A stretch of 42,118 nt of DNA from Sphingomonadales bacterium (GTDB taxonomy: Bacteria; Pseudomonadota; Alphaproteobacteria; Sphingomonadales; Sphingomonadaceae), in NCBI GenBank assembly GCA_947470185.1, contig CANIRZ010000017.1, forward strand, positions 1 through 42,118, in the 5' to 3' direction. The notes beneath the pieces were generated by a model that was not told where the DNA came from, did not search any database, and saw nothing but the letters and a program-made list of their open reading frames with translations. The translations under genes were made by a program, and so were the position numbers. Positions 8,773 through 19,097 of the stretch are shown here, one piece after another (the stretch's first letter is position 1; every line of letters begins with the position of its first letter).

Positions 8773-9888
8773 ATGAGAGCCACGATCGAACGCGCGACCC
8801 TGCTGAAATGCCTGAGCCACGTCCAATCTGTTGTGGAGCGGCGCAATACCATACCCATATTGTCCAACGTTCTGATCGAAGCCAGCGAAGGCGGCAAGAT
8901 CAAGGTGACCGCGACAGACCTTGATCTGCAGGTTGTAGAAACCTTTGCAGCCGATGTCGAAACGCCAGGCGCGACAACCGTGTCCGCGCACACCTTGTTT
9001 GAAATCGCCCGCAAATTGCCCGATGGCTCGCAAGTGCAGTTGCATGCTGCCGATGGTCGCATGGCTGTCAACGCTGGCCGTGCGCGCTTCTCGCTTGCCA
9101 CACTGCCGCGCGACGATTTCCCGACTATTGCCGAAGGCGAACTGCCCACATCGTTCGAAATCCCCGCAAGTTCGCTGATCCAGATCATCGACAAGACGCG
9201 CTTTGCGATTTCGACCGAGGAAACACGTTATTATCTTAACGGTATTTTCCTGCATGTCACGGATGACGCAGAACCCGTTCTGAAAGCGGCGGCAACGGAC
9301 GGGCATCGTCTGGCCCGCGTCACCTTGCCGCGCCCTGCCGGTGCGGAAAATATGCCCGACATCATTGTGCCACGCAAATGCGTTGCCGAAGTCCGCAAGC
9401 TACTTGATGAAAGCGGCGGCAATGTGATTCAGGTAGATTTGTCGGCAAGCAAAATTCGCTTCACCTTCGACAGCGTTATCCTGACGTCAAAGCTGATCGA
9501 CGGCACCTTCCCCGATTACAGCCGTGTCATTCCAACTGCGAATGACAAGCTTTTGCGCATCGATCCCAAGGCATTCAGCCAGGGCGTTGACCGCGTTGCG
9601 ACCATCGCTACCGAGAAAACCCGCGCCGTTAAAATGGCGCTCGACAAAGATAAGATCACCTTGTCCGTCACCAGCCCCGAAAACGGCACTGCGGCGGAAG
9701 AAGTGTCCGGCCAATATAGCAGCGATGGCTTCGAAATCGGCTTTAACGCCCGCTATTTGATGGACATACTGGGCGAGATCGAAGGCGACATCGTCGAACT
9801 GCATTTGGCCGACGCCAGCGCGCCGACCTTGATCCGCGAGAATGACAAGTCAGCGGCGCTCTATGTTCTAATGCCGATGCGGGTTTGA
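8773..9888 (+). CDS. dnaN: DNA polymerase III subunit beta (sliding clamp)
   Basis: This 371-residue protein is the usual length for the beta clamp, which encircles DNA as a dimer and tethers the replicative polymerase. It begins MRATIERATLLKCLSHVQSVVERRNTIPILSNVLIEA, with the canonical domain-1 motif. Domain 2 has YLNGIFLHV and AATDGHRLA. The C-terminus has ILGEIEGD and ends in the hydrophobic VLMPMRV typical of the cleft that binds clamp-binding peptides. The ATG at 8773 follows AAGGGGAATTTGA. As in many alphaproteobacteria, no dnaA or recF is adjacent. Confidence 0.98.
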   Translation: MRATIERATLLKCLSHVQSVVERRNTIPILSNVLIEASEGGKIKVTATDLDLQVVETFAADVETPGATTVSAHTLFEIARKLPDGSQVQLHAADGRMAVNAGRARFSLATLPRDDFPTIAEGELPTSFEIPASSLIQIIDKTRFAISTEETRYYLNGIFLHVTDDAEPVLKAAATDGHRLARVTLPRPAGAENMPDIIVPRKCVAEVRKLLDESGGNVIQVDLSASKIRFTFDSVILTSKLIDGTFPDYSRVIPTANDKLLRIDPKAFSQGVDRVATIATEKTRAVKMALDKDKITLSVTSPENGTAAEEVSGQYSSDGFEIGFNARYLMDILGEIEGDIVELHLADASAPTLIRENDKSAALYVLMPMRV

Positions 9889-9907
9889 TCTAAACTAATC
9901 CGATAAA

Positions 9908-9940
9908 ATTAAGGCCCTGAAATCTTTTCAAGGCCTTAAT
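9908..9940. terminator. Hairpin between convergent dnaN and amidohydrolase genes
   Basis: ATTAAGGCC (9908-9916) pairs with GGCCTTAAT (9932-9940), and an inner TGAAA/TTTCA pair extends the stem. It lies between convergent genes and has A/T-rich flanks but no long T run, so bidirectional termination is inferred. Confidence 0.55.
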
Positions 9941-9981
9941 ATTAATACGACGCCGATTGAGAAAATCTGCGCGTCGCTCCC

Positions 9982-11724
9982 TTACTCTGCCGCCTCGGCC
10001 ATCAGCACATTCTGCGGGCCGCGCACAACGACACCCGGCAACGCACCCGTCATCTTGCCTTCACGGAAGGTCACCACGCCCGATTTTATCGTCGCGACAT
10101 AGCCGTCAGCCTTTTGCAGCAAACGCTTGCCACCGGCGGGCAGGTCGAACGCCAGCCATGGCTTCAACAATTTCAACGCGTCAAAATCGATGACGTTGAT
10201 ATCGGCGAGATAGCCCGGCTTCAGCACACCGCGATCATTCAATCCATAAAGCCGCGCGGTGTCGTGGCATTGCCGTTTGACAGCCAGTTCGAGCGGTATT
10301 GTTCCGGCCTTACGGTCGCGCGCCCAATAGCTGAGCAGGAATGTCGGTGACGCCGCGTCGCAAATTGTCCCGCAATGTGCGCCGCCGTCAGACAGCGATG
10401 CGACGATATCGTCACGCTGGAGCAGTTCTTTGGTGAAGTCCAAATTGCCATCCATATAATTCAATATCGGCAGGTAAATCATGCCGTTCCCGTCGTCGGC
10501 CATCAACTGGTCATAGGCATATTCGGCGCTTTCTTTGCCTGCAGCCTGTGCAAAGCCAAAGATGCTTTCTTCGCGTGTGGGTTCATAGCTGAAGCCATCG
10601 CCCAGCGGGAATTGCATGGCCCAAGCGGCGGTCACCAGCATGAAGAATGGGGCCATATCAACCGACGGCGGCGGCAAATTATCCTCCGCCAGCATCGCAG
10701 CCTTGAACGCCGGGTCGGACAGTTTTGCCTTCTGCTCATCCCACGACAGTCCTGCGATTTTCTGCCAGCTTGGCTTGCGCATGAATGGGTGCACCGAGCC
10801 GCGCCAGTTCATGATGACGCCGATACCGCGCAGGCCAATCGCCGCGACCAGATTGGCACCATTGTCATTGGCGTTGCACATCCCTGCCATTTGCTCGGTC
10901 CACGGCATTTGCTTGATGGGCGATTGCAACATGGTGAAGGCGATGGGCACCCCTGTCTCGCGGCTTAACCGCCCCATCCAACCGAACTCGTCCCATTCTT
11001 CCAAGAAATCGGTGGTTAGCTCAAACACCCCGTGCCCGACCTTACCCATGGCGCGGCCAATACCAACCAGTTCGGGTTCGGTCGCCGTGGTCCCGGGGAC
11101 AAGTTCGCCATCAATCGATTTATGCAACACCGTGCGTGAGGTGGAAAAGCCCAAAGCCCCTGCGCGCAAGCCTTCCTCCACCAGCCGCGCCATTTCGGCG
11201 ATGTCTGCTTCGGTTGGCTCCTCATTATCCGCCCCGCGCTGTCCCATGACAAACGCACGCAACGCGCCGTGCGGAACTTGCGTGCCAATATCGATGGTGC
11301 GCGGGCGGCGCTCAAGCGCATCCAGATACTCAGGGAAGGTCTCCCAATCCCATTTCATCCCCTCGGCCAATGCGGTACCGGGGATATCCTCAACACCCTC
11401 CATCAGGCCGATAAGCCAGTCATGCTTGTCTTTCTTTGCCGGCGCAAAGCCAACACCGCAATTGCCCATGACGACCGTGGTGACGCCATGCCAGCTCGAC
11501 GGCCCCATCTCGCTATCCCAAGTCGCTTGGCCATCATAATGGGTGTGGATGTCGACAAAGCCGGGGGCGACGATCTTGCCTGTTGCATCAATCTCTTCGC
11601 GGCCTTGCGCGCTGATATGCCCAACCGCCGTAATTATACCGCCGTCCACTGCAACATCAGCAACAAAGCGCGCCGCGCCTGTGCCATCAACCACGGTTCC
11701 ACCACGAATAACAAGATCATGCAT
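9982..11724 (-). CDS. N-acyl-D-amino-acid deacylase-type amidohydrolase
   Basis: This 580-residue member of the amidohydrolase superfamily (D-aminoacylase branch) has an N-terminal beta sandwich (MHDLVIRGGTVVDGTG). The metal-binding strand GFVDIHTHYDGQ supplies His60 and His62. VVMGNCGVGFAP carries Cys89, corresponding to the metal-ligand Cys of D-aminoacylases. SDGGAHCGTICDA near residue 450 supplies the catalytic Asp. The C-terminal strands (VIDFDALKLLKPW and later) return to the sandwich. The family cleaves N-acyl-D-amino acids or related amides and N-carbamoyl compounds. Sphingomonads carry several paralogues with untested substrates, so only the class is given. A 22-bp perfect palindrome lies 36 bp upstream and could be an operator. 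Confidence 0.9.
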   Translation of the reverse strand: MHDLVIRGGTVVDGTGAARFVADVAVDGGIITAVGHISAQGREEIDATGKIVAPGFVDIHTHYDGQATWDSEMGPSSWHGVTTVVMGNCGVGFAPAKKDKHDWLIGLMEGVEDIPGTALAEGMKWDWETFPEYLDALERRPRTIDIGTQVPHGALRAFVMGQRGADNEEPTEADIAEMARLVEEGLRAGALGFSTSRTVLHKSIDGELVPGTTATEPELVGIGRAMGKVGHGVFELTTDFLEEWDEFGWMGRLSRETGVPIAFTMLQSPIKQMPWTEQMAGMCNANDNGANLVAAIGLRGIGVIMNWRGSVHPFMRKPSWQKIAGLSWDEQKAKLSDPAFKAAMLAEDNLPPPSVDMAPFFMLVTAAWAMQFPLGDGFSYEPTREESIFGFAQAAGKESAEYAYDQLMADDGNGMIYLPILNYMDGNLDFTKELLQRDDIVASLSDGGAHCGTICDAASPTFLLSYWARDRKAGTIPLELAVKRQCHDTARLYGLNDRGVLKPGYLADINVIDFDALKLLKPWLAFDLPAGGKRLLQKADGYVATIKSGVVTFREGKMTGALPGVVVRGPQNVLMAEAAE

Positions 11725-11759
11725 GCCGACTCTCCTCTGTCCTCGCGCTCAGCGTATCA

Positions 11760-11781
11760 GGTTTAATTAGGCAATTAAACC
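11760..11781. promoter_or_regulatory. Perfect palindrome upstream of the amidohydrolase (candidate TetR-type operator)
   Basis: GGTTTAATT (11760-11768) and AATTAAACC (11773-11781) form 9-bp perfect arms around a 4-base spacer. It lies 36 bp before the amidohydrolase start and is not followed by a T run on either strand. The core TTTAATT-N4-AATTAAA closely matches a second palindrome at 32686-32703. Confidence 0.5.
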
Positions 11782-11833
11782 TCTGCGTCTGCTTTAAAAA
11801 ACGTCCACATCGAGCACAGTCGCAAAGCTATTT

Positions 11834-12469
11834 TTAGCTCGCGAGAATATTTATCGAAAACGCGATGACGCCAATGTTGAAGACGAATGCTGCAATGCTG
11901 TGAAAGATAACAACCTTGCGCCACTGGCCATCGGTTATCACCACATCCGACGTCTGGAATGTCATGCCAAGCGTGTAGGCAAAATAGACGAAATCCCAGT
12001 AATCGGGGGACTGTGTGCTCGGAAATTCGACCCCGCCGCGATCACCGCCGCCTTGGCTGTCATCATAGAATAGATGCGCATAATGGATTGCGTAGATCAT
12101 ATTCGAAAAACACCATGCAATGGCTAATGTGCAAATAACCAGCGCCACTGGCCATCCTTTGGGCGCGTCGCCTTGCGTCAGCTCGGCGGTCACGGCCGTC
12201 AAAATGGTTATCATCGTGATCGCGGTTAGCGCAAGCAACAGGACGCGGTCGGCATCTTCGGGTCGCGCTCTTTTCCGGATTCCCTCGGCATCAAGTCGGA
12301 ACAGTGGTCTAAGTGTTACAGCATAGCCCAACGCCGCAATGTCAAAACCTGCCATAATAGCCTGATACCAAGGCAACCAAATACTAAGGCCAAATGCGGT
12401 CAGACACAGAAACAAAAACAGAGCGTAGCGCCAAGGCATGAATGCCGATCTTGGCGTTTTGCCCGCCAT
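11834..12469 (-). CDS. DUF1345 family integral membrane protein
   Basis: This 211-residue protein has about five hydrophobic helices (ALFLFLCLTAFGLSIWL; IMAGFDIAALGYAVTL; LLLALTAITMITILTAV; VALVICTLAIAWCFSNMIYAI; HSIAAFVFNIGVIAFSINI). The DUF1345 signature is clear: YAIHYAHLFYDD, then PDYWDFVYFAYTLGMTFQTSDV. The biochemical function of the family is not known. The start codon follows the argG stop after a single base (TAG-G-ATG), so it is almost certainly cotranscribed and translationally coupled with argG. That coupling is odd, since nothing links the two functionally. Confidence 0.9.
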   Translation of the reverse strand: MAGKTPRSAFMPWRYALFLFLCLTAFGLSIWLPWYQAIMAGFDIAALGYAVTLRPLFRLDAEGIRKRARPEDADRVLLLALTAITMITILTAVTAELTQGDAPKGWPVALVICTLAIAWCFSNMIYAIHYAHLFYDDSQGGGDRGGVEFPSTQSPDYWDFVYFAYTLGMTFQTSDVVITDGQWRKVVIFHSIAAFVFNIGVIAFSINILAS

Positions 12470-12470
12470 C

Positions 12471-13688
12471 CTATTTTCCGCGTTGCGCCAACAGCCGCAG
12501 TCGCAAGGCGTTCAGCTTAATAAAGCCTGCTGCATCCTTCTGGTCATATGCGCCGGCATCGTCTTCAAAGGTCACGACTTTCTCGCTGTACAGGCTATTC
12601 GGCGACTTGCGGCCAACCACGCTGGCGAGGCCCTTGTAGAGCTTCAGCCGCACAGTTCCTGACACATGTTCCTGACTATGGTCTATTGCGGCCTGCAACA
12701 TCTCGCGCTCCGGCGAGAACCAGAAGCCATTGTAAATGAGTTCGGCATATTTCGGCATCAGCTCGTCTTTCAGATGCGCCGCGCCGCGATCCAGCGTGAT
12801 GCTTTCAATGCCGCGATGGGCACGGGCGTAGATTTCGCCACCCGGCGTTTCATACATACCGCGCGATTTCATACCAACGAAACGGTTCTCGACCAGATCA
12901 AGACGGCCAATGCCATGCGCGCGGCCAAGCTCATTAAGCGCTGCCAGCAATGTTGCTGGCGACATCGCTTCGCCGTTCAGGGCAACGCCGTCACCCTTTT
13001 CAAAATCGATGGTGATATATTCAGGCGTATCGGGCGCATCCTCTGGATTGACCGTACGCGAATAGACATAATCAGGCGTTTCATCCCAAGGATCTTCAAG
13101 CACCTTGCCTTCAGACGATGTGTGCAAGAGGTTCGCATCCGTCGAAAACGGACTTTCGCCGCGCTTGTCCTTCGGCACGGGTATTTGGTGCTGCTCGGCC
13201 CATTCTATTAGCCGCGTGCGGCTCGTAAGGTCCCATTCGCGCCAAGGAGCAATGACTTTGATATCCGGGTTCAGTGCGTAAGCCGACAGCTCGAAGCGAA
13301 CTTGGTCATTGCCCTTGCCTGTTGCCCCATGTGCAATGGCGTCGGCGCCGGTTTCGGCCGCAATCTCGATCAGCCGCTTCGAAATCAGCGGGCGGGCAAT
13401 TGATGTGCCCAACAGATAATCGCCTTCATAGCGTGCATTGGCGCGCATCATCGGAAACACAAAGTCGCGAACAAATTCTTCGCGCAAATCGTCAATGTAG
13501 ATATGGTGGTCGGGCACGCCCATCAGCACCGCCTTCGCGCGCGCTGGCTCCAACTCTTCGCCCTGCCCCAAATCAGCGGTGAAGGTGACAACTTCGCAGC
13601 CATATTCGACCTGCAGCCATTTCAGGATGACGCTGGTATCGAGCCCGCCCGAATAGGCCAGAACGACTTTTTTAATGCTGTCTGTCAT
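12471..13688 (-). CDS. argG: Argininosuccinate synthase
   Basis: This enzyme joins citrulline and aspartate using ATP to give argininosuccinate, the penultimate step of arginine synthesis, in the cytoplasm. Its 405 residues match the family length. The N-terminal PP-loop [17 protein letters not shown] binds [17 protein letters not shown] and [23 protein letters not shown] are family signatures. The ATG at 13688 starts [12 protein letters not shown]. It lies 45 bp after the GDT1-family gene on the same strand and touches the DUF1345 gene downstream. argH is not adjacent. Confidence 0.98.
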   Translation of the reverse strand: MTDSIKKVVLAYSGGLDTSVILKWLQVEYGCEVVTFTADLGQGEELEPARAKAVLMGVPDHHIYIDDLREEFVRDFVFPMMRANARYEGDYLLGTSIARPLISKRLIEIAAETGADAIAHGATGKGNDQVRFELSAYALNPDIKVIAPWREWDLTSRTRLIEWAEQHQIPVPKDKRGESPFSTDANLLHTSSEGKVLEDPWDETPDYVYSRTVNPEDAPDTPEYITIDFEKGDGVALNGEAMSPATLLAALNELGRAHGIGRLDLVENRFVGMKSRGMYETPGGEIYARAHRGIESITLDRGAAHLKDELMPKYAELIYNGFWFSPEREMLQAAIDHSQEHVSGTVRLKLYKGLASVVGRKSPNSLYSEKVVTFEDDAGAYDQKDAAGFIKLNALRLRLLAQRGK

Positions 13689-13733
13689 GTCACATTTTTT
13701 CCGAAGCTGAATATCTGCGGCGCGCCTAACAGT

Positions 13734-14303
13734 TTAGGCGGGGTTCGACAACTCCCAGAACTGCCAAAGACCCAGAACCAAGAACAGCGCAGCGGCAATT
13801 TTGTGCACGGTACGCAGGGAAATTTTTGCAACCAGTTGCTCGCCCAGAAAAACAGCGGGGACGTTGGCGATCATCATCCCCAATGTTGTTCCGGCAGCGA
13901 CTGCCCAGACCGCATGATATTGCGCGCCCAAAGCAATAGTCGCGACCTGCGTTTTGTCGCCCATTTCGACAAAGAAAAAGGCGATGGTGGTCGCGACAAA
14001 GGCGCCGCGTTGTGACGCGACCTTGATATCGTCATCCACCTTGTCAGGTACCAGCGTCCATGCGGCCATCAAAATGAAGCCAGTGGCAACTGCATAACGG
14101 AATGCCTCGCTTATGAAGATTGAGGCAAGCGTGCTCCCCGCCCATGCGGCGAGTGCATGATTGGCGATGGTGGCTGTGAATATGCCCGCGATGACGGGCA
14201 GCGGCTTTTTGAAGCGGATGGCGAGTAATATCGCCAGCAACATGGTCTTATCGCCGATTTCCGCAATCGCGACGAGCAAAGTAGAGGTGAAGAAGATTTC
14301 CAT
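13734..14303 (-). CDS. TMEM165/GDT1 (UPF0016) family cation transporter, probable Mn2+ exporter
   Basis: This protein has 189 residues from the ATG at 14303. GGA at about 14314-14312 is a plausible ribosome site; an ATG at 14312 is the alternative. The two hallmark motifs E-x-G-D-K-T are both present: AEIGDKT (Glu15) and VEMGDKT (Glu113), each starting one of two homologous three-helix halves. A polar linker (PDKVDDDIKVASQRG) joins the halves. Family members move Mn2+, Ca2+ or H+; bacterial members such as Vibrio MneA export Mn2+. That role is strongly supported here by the yybP-ykoY Mn2+ riboswitch in the leader (14381-14507). Longer readings from 14453 would translate the riboswitch and are rejected. 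Confidence 0.93.
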   Translation of the reverse strand: MEIFFTSTLLVAIAEIGDKTMLLAILLAIRFKKPLPVIAGIFTATIANHALAAWAGSTLASIFISEAFRYAVATGFILMAAWTLVPDKVDDDIKVASQRGAFVATTIAFFFVEMGDKTQVATIALGAQYHAVWAVAAGTTLGMMIANVPAVFLGEQLVAKISLRTVHKIAAALFLVLGLWQFWELSNPA

Positions 14304-14380
14304 AAAAAACATCCAGGTCAGGCAGTTTTTCGACGCAATGCCACCGGCTACCCCGCCCGACCGGTGCGGATTGCCGATGC

Positions 14381-14507
14381 CATTGGTCTCGCCTTGAACC
14401 ATGTGATCGTTTCCGATCTTACGGCCCCACATGCACCATGACCTCTCAGCCAAATATGTTGATGCATGTCTCGTTCGTTTTGAACGACTGGCTACTCCCC
14501 AGATGAC
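14381..14507 (-). ncRNA. yybP-ykoY (Mn2+-sensing) riboswitch
   Basis: Reading the minus strand, the two conserved internal loops of this class are present: GGGGAGTAGC at 14500-14491 and GGCGAGACC at 14393-14385. The P1 stem is formed by CATCTGG (14505-14499, one bulge) with CCAATG (14386-14381). A hairpin (GTCGTTC / GAACGAG, 14487-14470) and an ATGCATC / GGTGCAT stem lie between the loops. In characterised examples the two loops dock and bind Mn2+, switching on Mn2+ exporters. The downstream gene is a UPF0016 transporter, as expected. A CACCGG/CCGGTG hairpin (14366-14342) between the aptamer and the start codon could be the expression platform; that part is inferred. Confidence 0.9.
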
Positions 14508-14567
14508 GTGGCCGCCTTATGGTGCGGGACTTTAAATTGCAAGCAGCCATGCCATTTGGTGGCGGAA

Positions 14568-15407
14568 CTATTTTTTGGAAGCCCAGACGTTTTCTAGCCC
14601 GTTTTTGCCACAACACACACGCCAAGATACGGCCAATAACCGCGCATCGTTCGACAGTGCGAGGTGGCGGATCGCGTCAATCAAGAGACAATCACCCACA
14701 CGGGCGTGTTCGGTCCCCGAAGCAACGTCGCCTGCCAAAGGTATGACGAGAAATGGGCCAGGATCGGGAAGCAATGCCAGTTGCATGATGTCGTCAATAT
14801 ACCAAAGCTGAAAAAAAGGACCATTGACGAGCTGCTGCCCGCCCACACTGCGCCCCGAGCGCAGGTCCGCATAAGGGGCAGCGACCGACACTGCGACACC
14901 GTCATCCAAATGCAGATCGCGTGGCCGCCAATAGTCAAATAGGCGATAGGTCACGTCTGCATATTGCTGCACCTCAACCAATGTGATGCCAGCGCCAATG
15001 GCGTGCACTGTGCCTGCAGGGATATAGTAATAATCGCCTGCCGAAACTGGCTTCCAATCCATCAGCATTTCGACTTCACCCGAAAGCGCGGCGCCGCGCA
15101 ATGCGTCGGCGCTTAACGCACTCTGCGTGCCGATACCGAGCACTGCGCCGGGTTCGGCAGACACCACAAACCAGCATTCCTCTTTGCCCGAAGCAAGCCC
15201 GCGTTCCTGAGCCTGCACATCATTCGGATGCACTTGAATCGACAATTTCTCCGAAGTGAACAACCATTTCACTAATATCGGAAGCGCGTCATTGGCCGTC
15301 GTTTCATACCAAACTTCACCGATATTGCGCCCGGCGACGTCGCCAAAGGCGGGTGGAACATCGTTACGCCCCCATGGCTTTTCCACCAGATGCTTTTGCA
15401 ATTTCAT
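14568..15407 (-). CDS. manA: Class I mannose-6-phosphate isomerase (phosphomannose isomerase)
   Basis: This zinc enzyme interconverts mannose 6-phosphate and fructose 6-phosphate, feeding GDP-mannose and polysaccharide synthesis. It has 279 residues, the shorter version of the family. It starts MKLQKHLVEKPWGRNDVP. Likely zinc ligands are Gln58 and His60 (LSIQVHPND), a Glu in GKEECWF (76/77) and His135 (IPAGTVHAIG). The C-terminal half is a second cupin-like barrel. No mannose or polysaccharide genes are nearby. Its start is about 130 bp from that of the divergent malate synthase gene. Confidence 0.9.
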   Translation of the reverse strand: MKLQKHLVEKPWGRNDVPPAFGDVAGRNIGEVWYETTANDALPILVKWLFTSEKLSIQVHPNDVQAQERGLASGKEECWFVVSAEPGAVLGIGTQSALSADALRGAALSGEVEMLMDWKPVSAGDYYYIPAGTVHAIGAGITLVEVQQYADVTYRLFDYWRPRDLHLDDGVAVSVAAPYADLRSGRSVGGQQLVNGPFFQLWYIDDIMQLALLPDPGPFLVIPLAGDVASGTEHARVGDCLLIDAIRHLALSNDARLLAVSWRVCCGKNGLENVWASKK

Positions 15408-15538
15408 GAATGCTTAATGCAGCGCCCACGAATTAGTTGCCGTCGCAGTTTTTTCCTTTTGTCGTTGGGCAACTGCCGTTAGGGGTGCCGAAACACTATA
15501 AATCTCCCTGGGGCGCCGTTTTTCGCTGGAGCCAAAAT

Positions 15539-17611
15539 ATGACCAAATATGTAACGCGCGCCGGACTTCGGATTGCCGCGCAGCTTGTTGAGTTTACCGA
15601 AAGCCGTGCCCTTGCTGGCACTGGCATTGCTGCGGATGCTCTATGGCAGGGCCTAACCGACATCCTTGACCGTTTTGTTCCGCACAACCGGATGCTGCTG
15701 GCCAAGCGTGACGATATTCAGGCGCAGTTAGATGCATGGCATCGCGCCCATCCCGGTCCAATTACCGACATGGCAGCCTATCAGGCGTTCCTGCGTGACA
15801 TTGGCTATTTGGTCCCCGAGCCACCACCATTCAGCATCGGCACGCAGAATGTAGACCCCGAAATCGCGATTATGGCTGGGCCGCAACTTGTCGTGCCAAG
15901 CCTCAATGACCGCTTCGTCCTGAACGCCGCAAATGCCCGCTGGGGCAGCTTATACGACGCGTTGTATGGCACCGACGTCCTGCCCGCACCAGCTGCACGG
16001 CCCGGCGGTTATGACACGGATCGTGGCGCGGCAGTCGTGGCCTATGCGCGCAGCTTCCTCGACGAAGCCATTCCCGGTTGGCAAGCAGCTTTGGCTGGCG
16101 ACGAAAGCCCATATTTCGTCGCAAAAGCGCAAGCCGGTGACGCCGCGCGTTATCTGTTCAAACATCACGGCCTGCATATTGAAATCTTGGTCAATCCGCA
16201 GCACCCGGTTGGCGCGACAGATGAATTGCACATCGCCGATGTCATCCTTGAATCCGCGCTCACGACGATCATCGATTTGGAAGACTCGGTCGCAGCAGTC
16301 GACGCCGATGACAAGGTCGCGGCCTATACCAACTGGCTTGGCCTCATGCGTGGCGATCTTGTCGCCAGTTTTGACAAGGGCGGAAAGACCGTCACCCGGG
16401 CGCTTGAGCCGGATCGCGACTATGATGGCCTGACGCTGGCTGGTCGCAGCCTGATGTTCGTCCGCAATGTCGGGCATCTGATGACCAATCCAGCCGTTCT
16501 ATTGCCCGACGGCAGCGAGGCACCCGAAGGCATATTGGACGCGCTATTCACGTCCCTCTGCGCGTTGCATGACCTCAAGGGGCTTGGAACGCACCGTAAC
16601 AGTCGTGCCGGCAGCATCTATATCGTTAAGCCAAAGATGCACGGCCCAGAAGAAGCCGCCTTCACCAACGACCTGTTCAACGCAGTCGAGGATGTGCTTG
16701 GCTTGGCGCGTCACACCATCAAGGTCGGCGTCATGGACGAAGAACGCCGCACCAGCGCGAATCTTGCCGCCTGCATTCACGCCGTTCGCGACCGGATCGT
16801 GTTCATCAACACCGGCTTCCTTGATCGCACTGGCGACGAAATGCACACCGCCATGCAGGCCGGCCCCATGATCCGCAAAGCGGAGATGAAAACGTCATCC
16901 TGGATTCAGGCTTATGAGGCGCGCAATGTCCAAATCGGCTTGGCTTGCGGCCTCAGCGGCAAAGCGCAAATCGGCAAGGGCATGTGGGCCGCACCCGATA
17001 TGATGGCGGATATGATGGTGCAGAAAATCGCCCATCCGAAAGCTGGCGCGAATACCGCCTGGGTGCCCTCGCCCACGGCAGCGACGTTGCACGCGATGCA
17101 TTATCATGCATTTGACGTCTTTGCCCGTCAGGCGGAACTTGCCAAGGAGCCAACGCCGGGCCTTGACCCATTGCTGACCATTCCCGTCGCACCTGCTGGC
17201 CACAATTGGTCAGACGAAGACGTGGCCCAAGAATTGGAAAACAACGCCCAAGGCATATTGGGCTATGTCGTACGCTGGATCGACCAAGGTGTTGGCTGTT
17301 CCAAGGTGCCCGATATTCACGACATCGGCCTTATGGAAGACCGGGCCACCTTACGCATTTCATCGCAGCATATTGCCAATTGGCTGCTGCACGGCATTGC
17401 GACCGAGGCGCAAATTGACGCCGCGCTGACGAAGATGGCCGCGAAGGTCGACGCACAAAATGCGGGCGACCCGTTATATGAAAAACTGGTAGGGGACAGC
17501 CTTGCATTAAAGGCCGCACGCGCCCTCATTTTTGAAGGCCTGACGCAGCCAAATGGTTATACCGAACCGCTGCTCCACAAATTCCGGCAGGAGAAGAAAG
17601 CCGCGGGCTAA
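15539..17611 (+). CDS. glcB: Malate synthase G
   Basis: This enzyme condenses glyoxylate with acetyl-CoA to malate in the glyoxylate shunt and glycolate use. The ATG at 15539 ([19 protein letters not shown]) has GGAG 7 bp upstream and gives 690 residues, slightly below the usual ~720. An in-frame ATG at 15437 adds unconserved sequence. The acetyl-CoA/Mg core is visible: [20 protein letters not shown] (catalytic Arg about 353-356), [36 protein letters not shown], and [18 protein letters not shown], where Asp601 matches the catalytic base. The long inserted domain after residue ~130 identifies isoform G rather than A. The gene is divergent from manA and convergent with trxB. Confidence 0.97.
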   Translation: MTKYVTRAGLRIAAQLVEFTESRALAGTGIAADALWQGLTDILDRFVPHNRMLLAKRDDIQAQLDAWHRAHPGPITDMAAYQAFLRDIGYLVPEPPPFSIGTQNVDPEIAIMAGPQLVVPSLNDRFVLNAANARWGSLYDALYGTDVLPAPAARPGGYDTDRGAAVVAYARSFLDEAIPGWQAALAGDESPYFVAKAQAGDAARYLFKHHGLHIEILVNPQHPVGATDELHIADVILESALTTIIDLEDSVAAVDADDKVAAYTNWLGLMRGDLVASFDKGGKTVTRALEPDRDYDGLTLAGRSLMFVRNVGHLMTNPAVLLPDGSEAPEGILDALFTSLCALHDLKGLGTHRNSRAGSIYIVKPKMHGPEEAAFTNDLFNAVEDVLGLARHTIKVGVMDEERRTSANLAACIHAVRDRIVFINTGFLDRTGDEMHTAMQAGPMIRKAEMKTSSWIQAYEARNVQIGLACGLSGKAQIGKGMWAAPDMMADMMVQKIAHPKAGANTAWVPSPTAATLHAMHYHAFDVFARQAELAKEPTPGLDPLLTIPVAPAGHNWSDEDVAQELENNAQGILGYVVRWIDQGVGCSKVPDIHDIGLMEDRATLRISSQHIANWLLHGIATEAQIDAALTKMAAKVDAQNAGDPLYEKLVGDSLALKAARALIFEGLTQPNGYTEPLLHKFRQEKKAAG

Positions 17612-17617
17612 AGCGGC

Positions 17618-18616
<999 letters not shown>

Positions 18617-18725
18617 TCACGCTGGCCAAGTGTGCGGCCTAACTTATCCCCATCAAATTAGGGCTTCACATGTCGGCAGGTGCAACCTATCAGTCCGACA
18701 TTGTTTAGGATTAAGGGAGCTTTTC

Positions 18726-19043
18726 ATGGCCAAAGTCACGGTAATTTCACGTAACGGCGAAGGCCGCGAAGTCGAAGCTGAAAACGGCCTGTCGCTGATG
18801 GAAGTCATCCGCGACAATGGTTTTGATGAACTGCTCGCGCTTTGCGGCGGCTGCTGTTCTTGCGCCACGTGCCATGTGCATATTGATCCTGCCTTTGCCG
18901 ATCGCCTGCCTAAAATGGGTGAGGACGAAAACGATCTGCTCGACAGCACCGACCACCGCAACGAAACCTCGCGCCTGTCGTGCCAAATTCCCGTCAGCGA
19001 TGCGCTTGATGGGTTGATCGTGACCATCGCGCCTGAGGATTGA
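18726..19043 (+). CDS. 2Fe-2S ferredoxin, adrenodoxin type
   Basis: This is a 105-residue electron carrier. The ATG at 18726 has AAGGGAG at 18713-18719. The cluster ligands follow the vertebrate/bacterial adrenodoxin pattern: Cys40-x5-Cys46-x2-Cys49 in [14 protein letters not shown], and Cys86 in RLSCQIP. Two extra cysteines (43, 44) lie in the loop. Such ferredoxins donate electrons to cytochrome P450s or serve Fe-S assembly. No isc/hsc genes or P450 are adjacent, so a P450 or other oxygenase partner elsewhere is the likelier use. An in-frame upstream ATG at 18537 would overlap trxB and is not supported. Confidence 0.95.
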   Translation: MAKVTVISRNGEGREVEAENGLSLMEVIRDNGFDELLALCGGCCSCATCHVHIDPAFADRLPKMGEDENDLLDSTDHRNETSRLSCQIPVSDALDGLIVTIAPED

Positions 19044-19072
19044 TTTCGGCGCAGTATAAAAGCTGACCTAAC

Positions 19073-19096
19073 GCCCTCCCGCACGCAGGAGGGCGG
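19073..19096. terminator. Hairpin between ferredoxin and NUDIX genes
   Basis: GCCCTCC (19073-19079) pairs with GGAGGGC (19088-19094) between two convergent genes. The T tail is poor, so this is a likely but weak terminator. Confidence 0.45.
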
Positions 19097-19097
19097 G

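Noticed and set aside
10616-11539. A 307-codon open frame antisense to the amidohydrolase gene
   Set aside because: It is Ser/Pro-rich low-complexity translation, and the opposite strand is clearly the coding one.
14303-14453. Extended N-terminus for the UPF0016 protein from 14453
   Set aside because: The added 50 residues translate the riboswitch and are not conserved in type.
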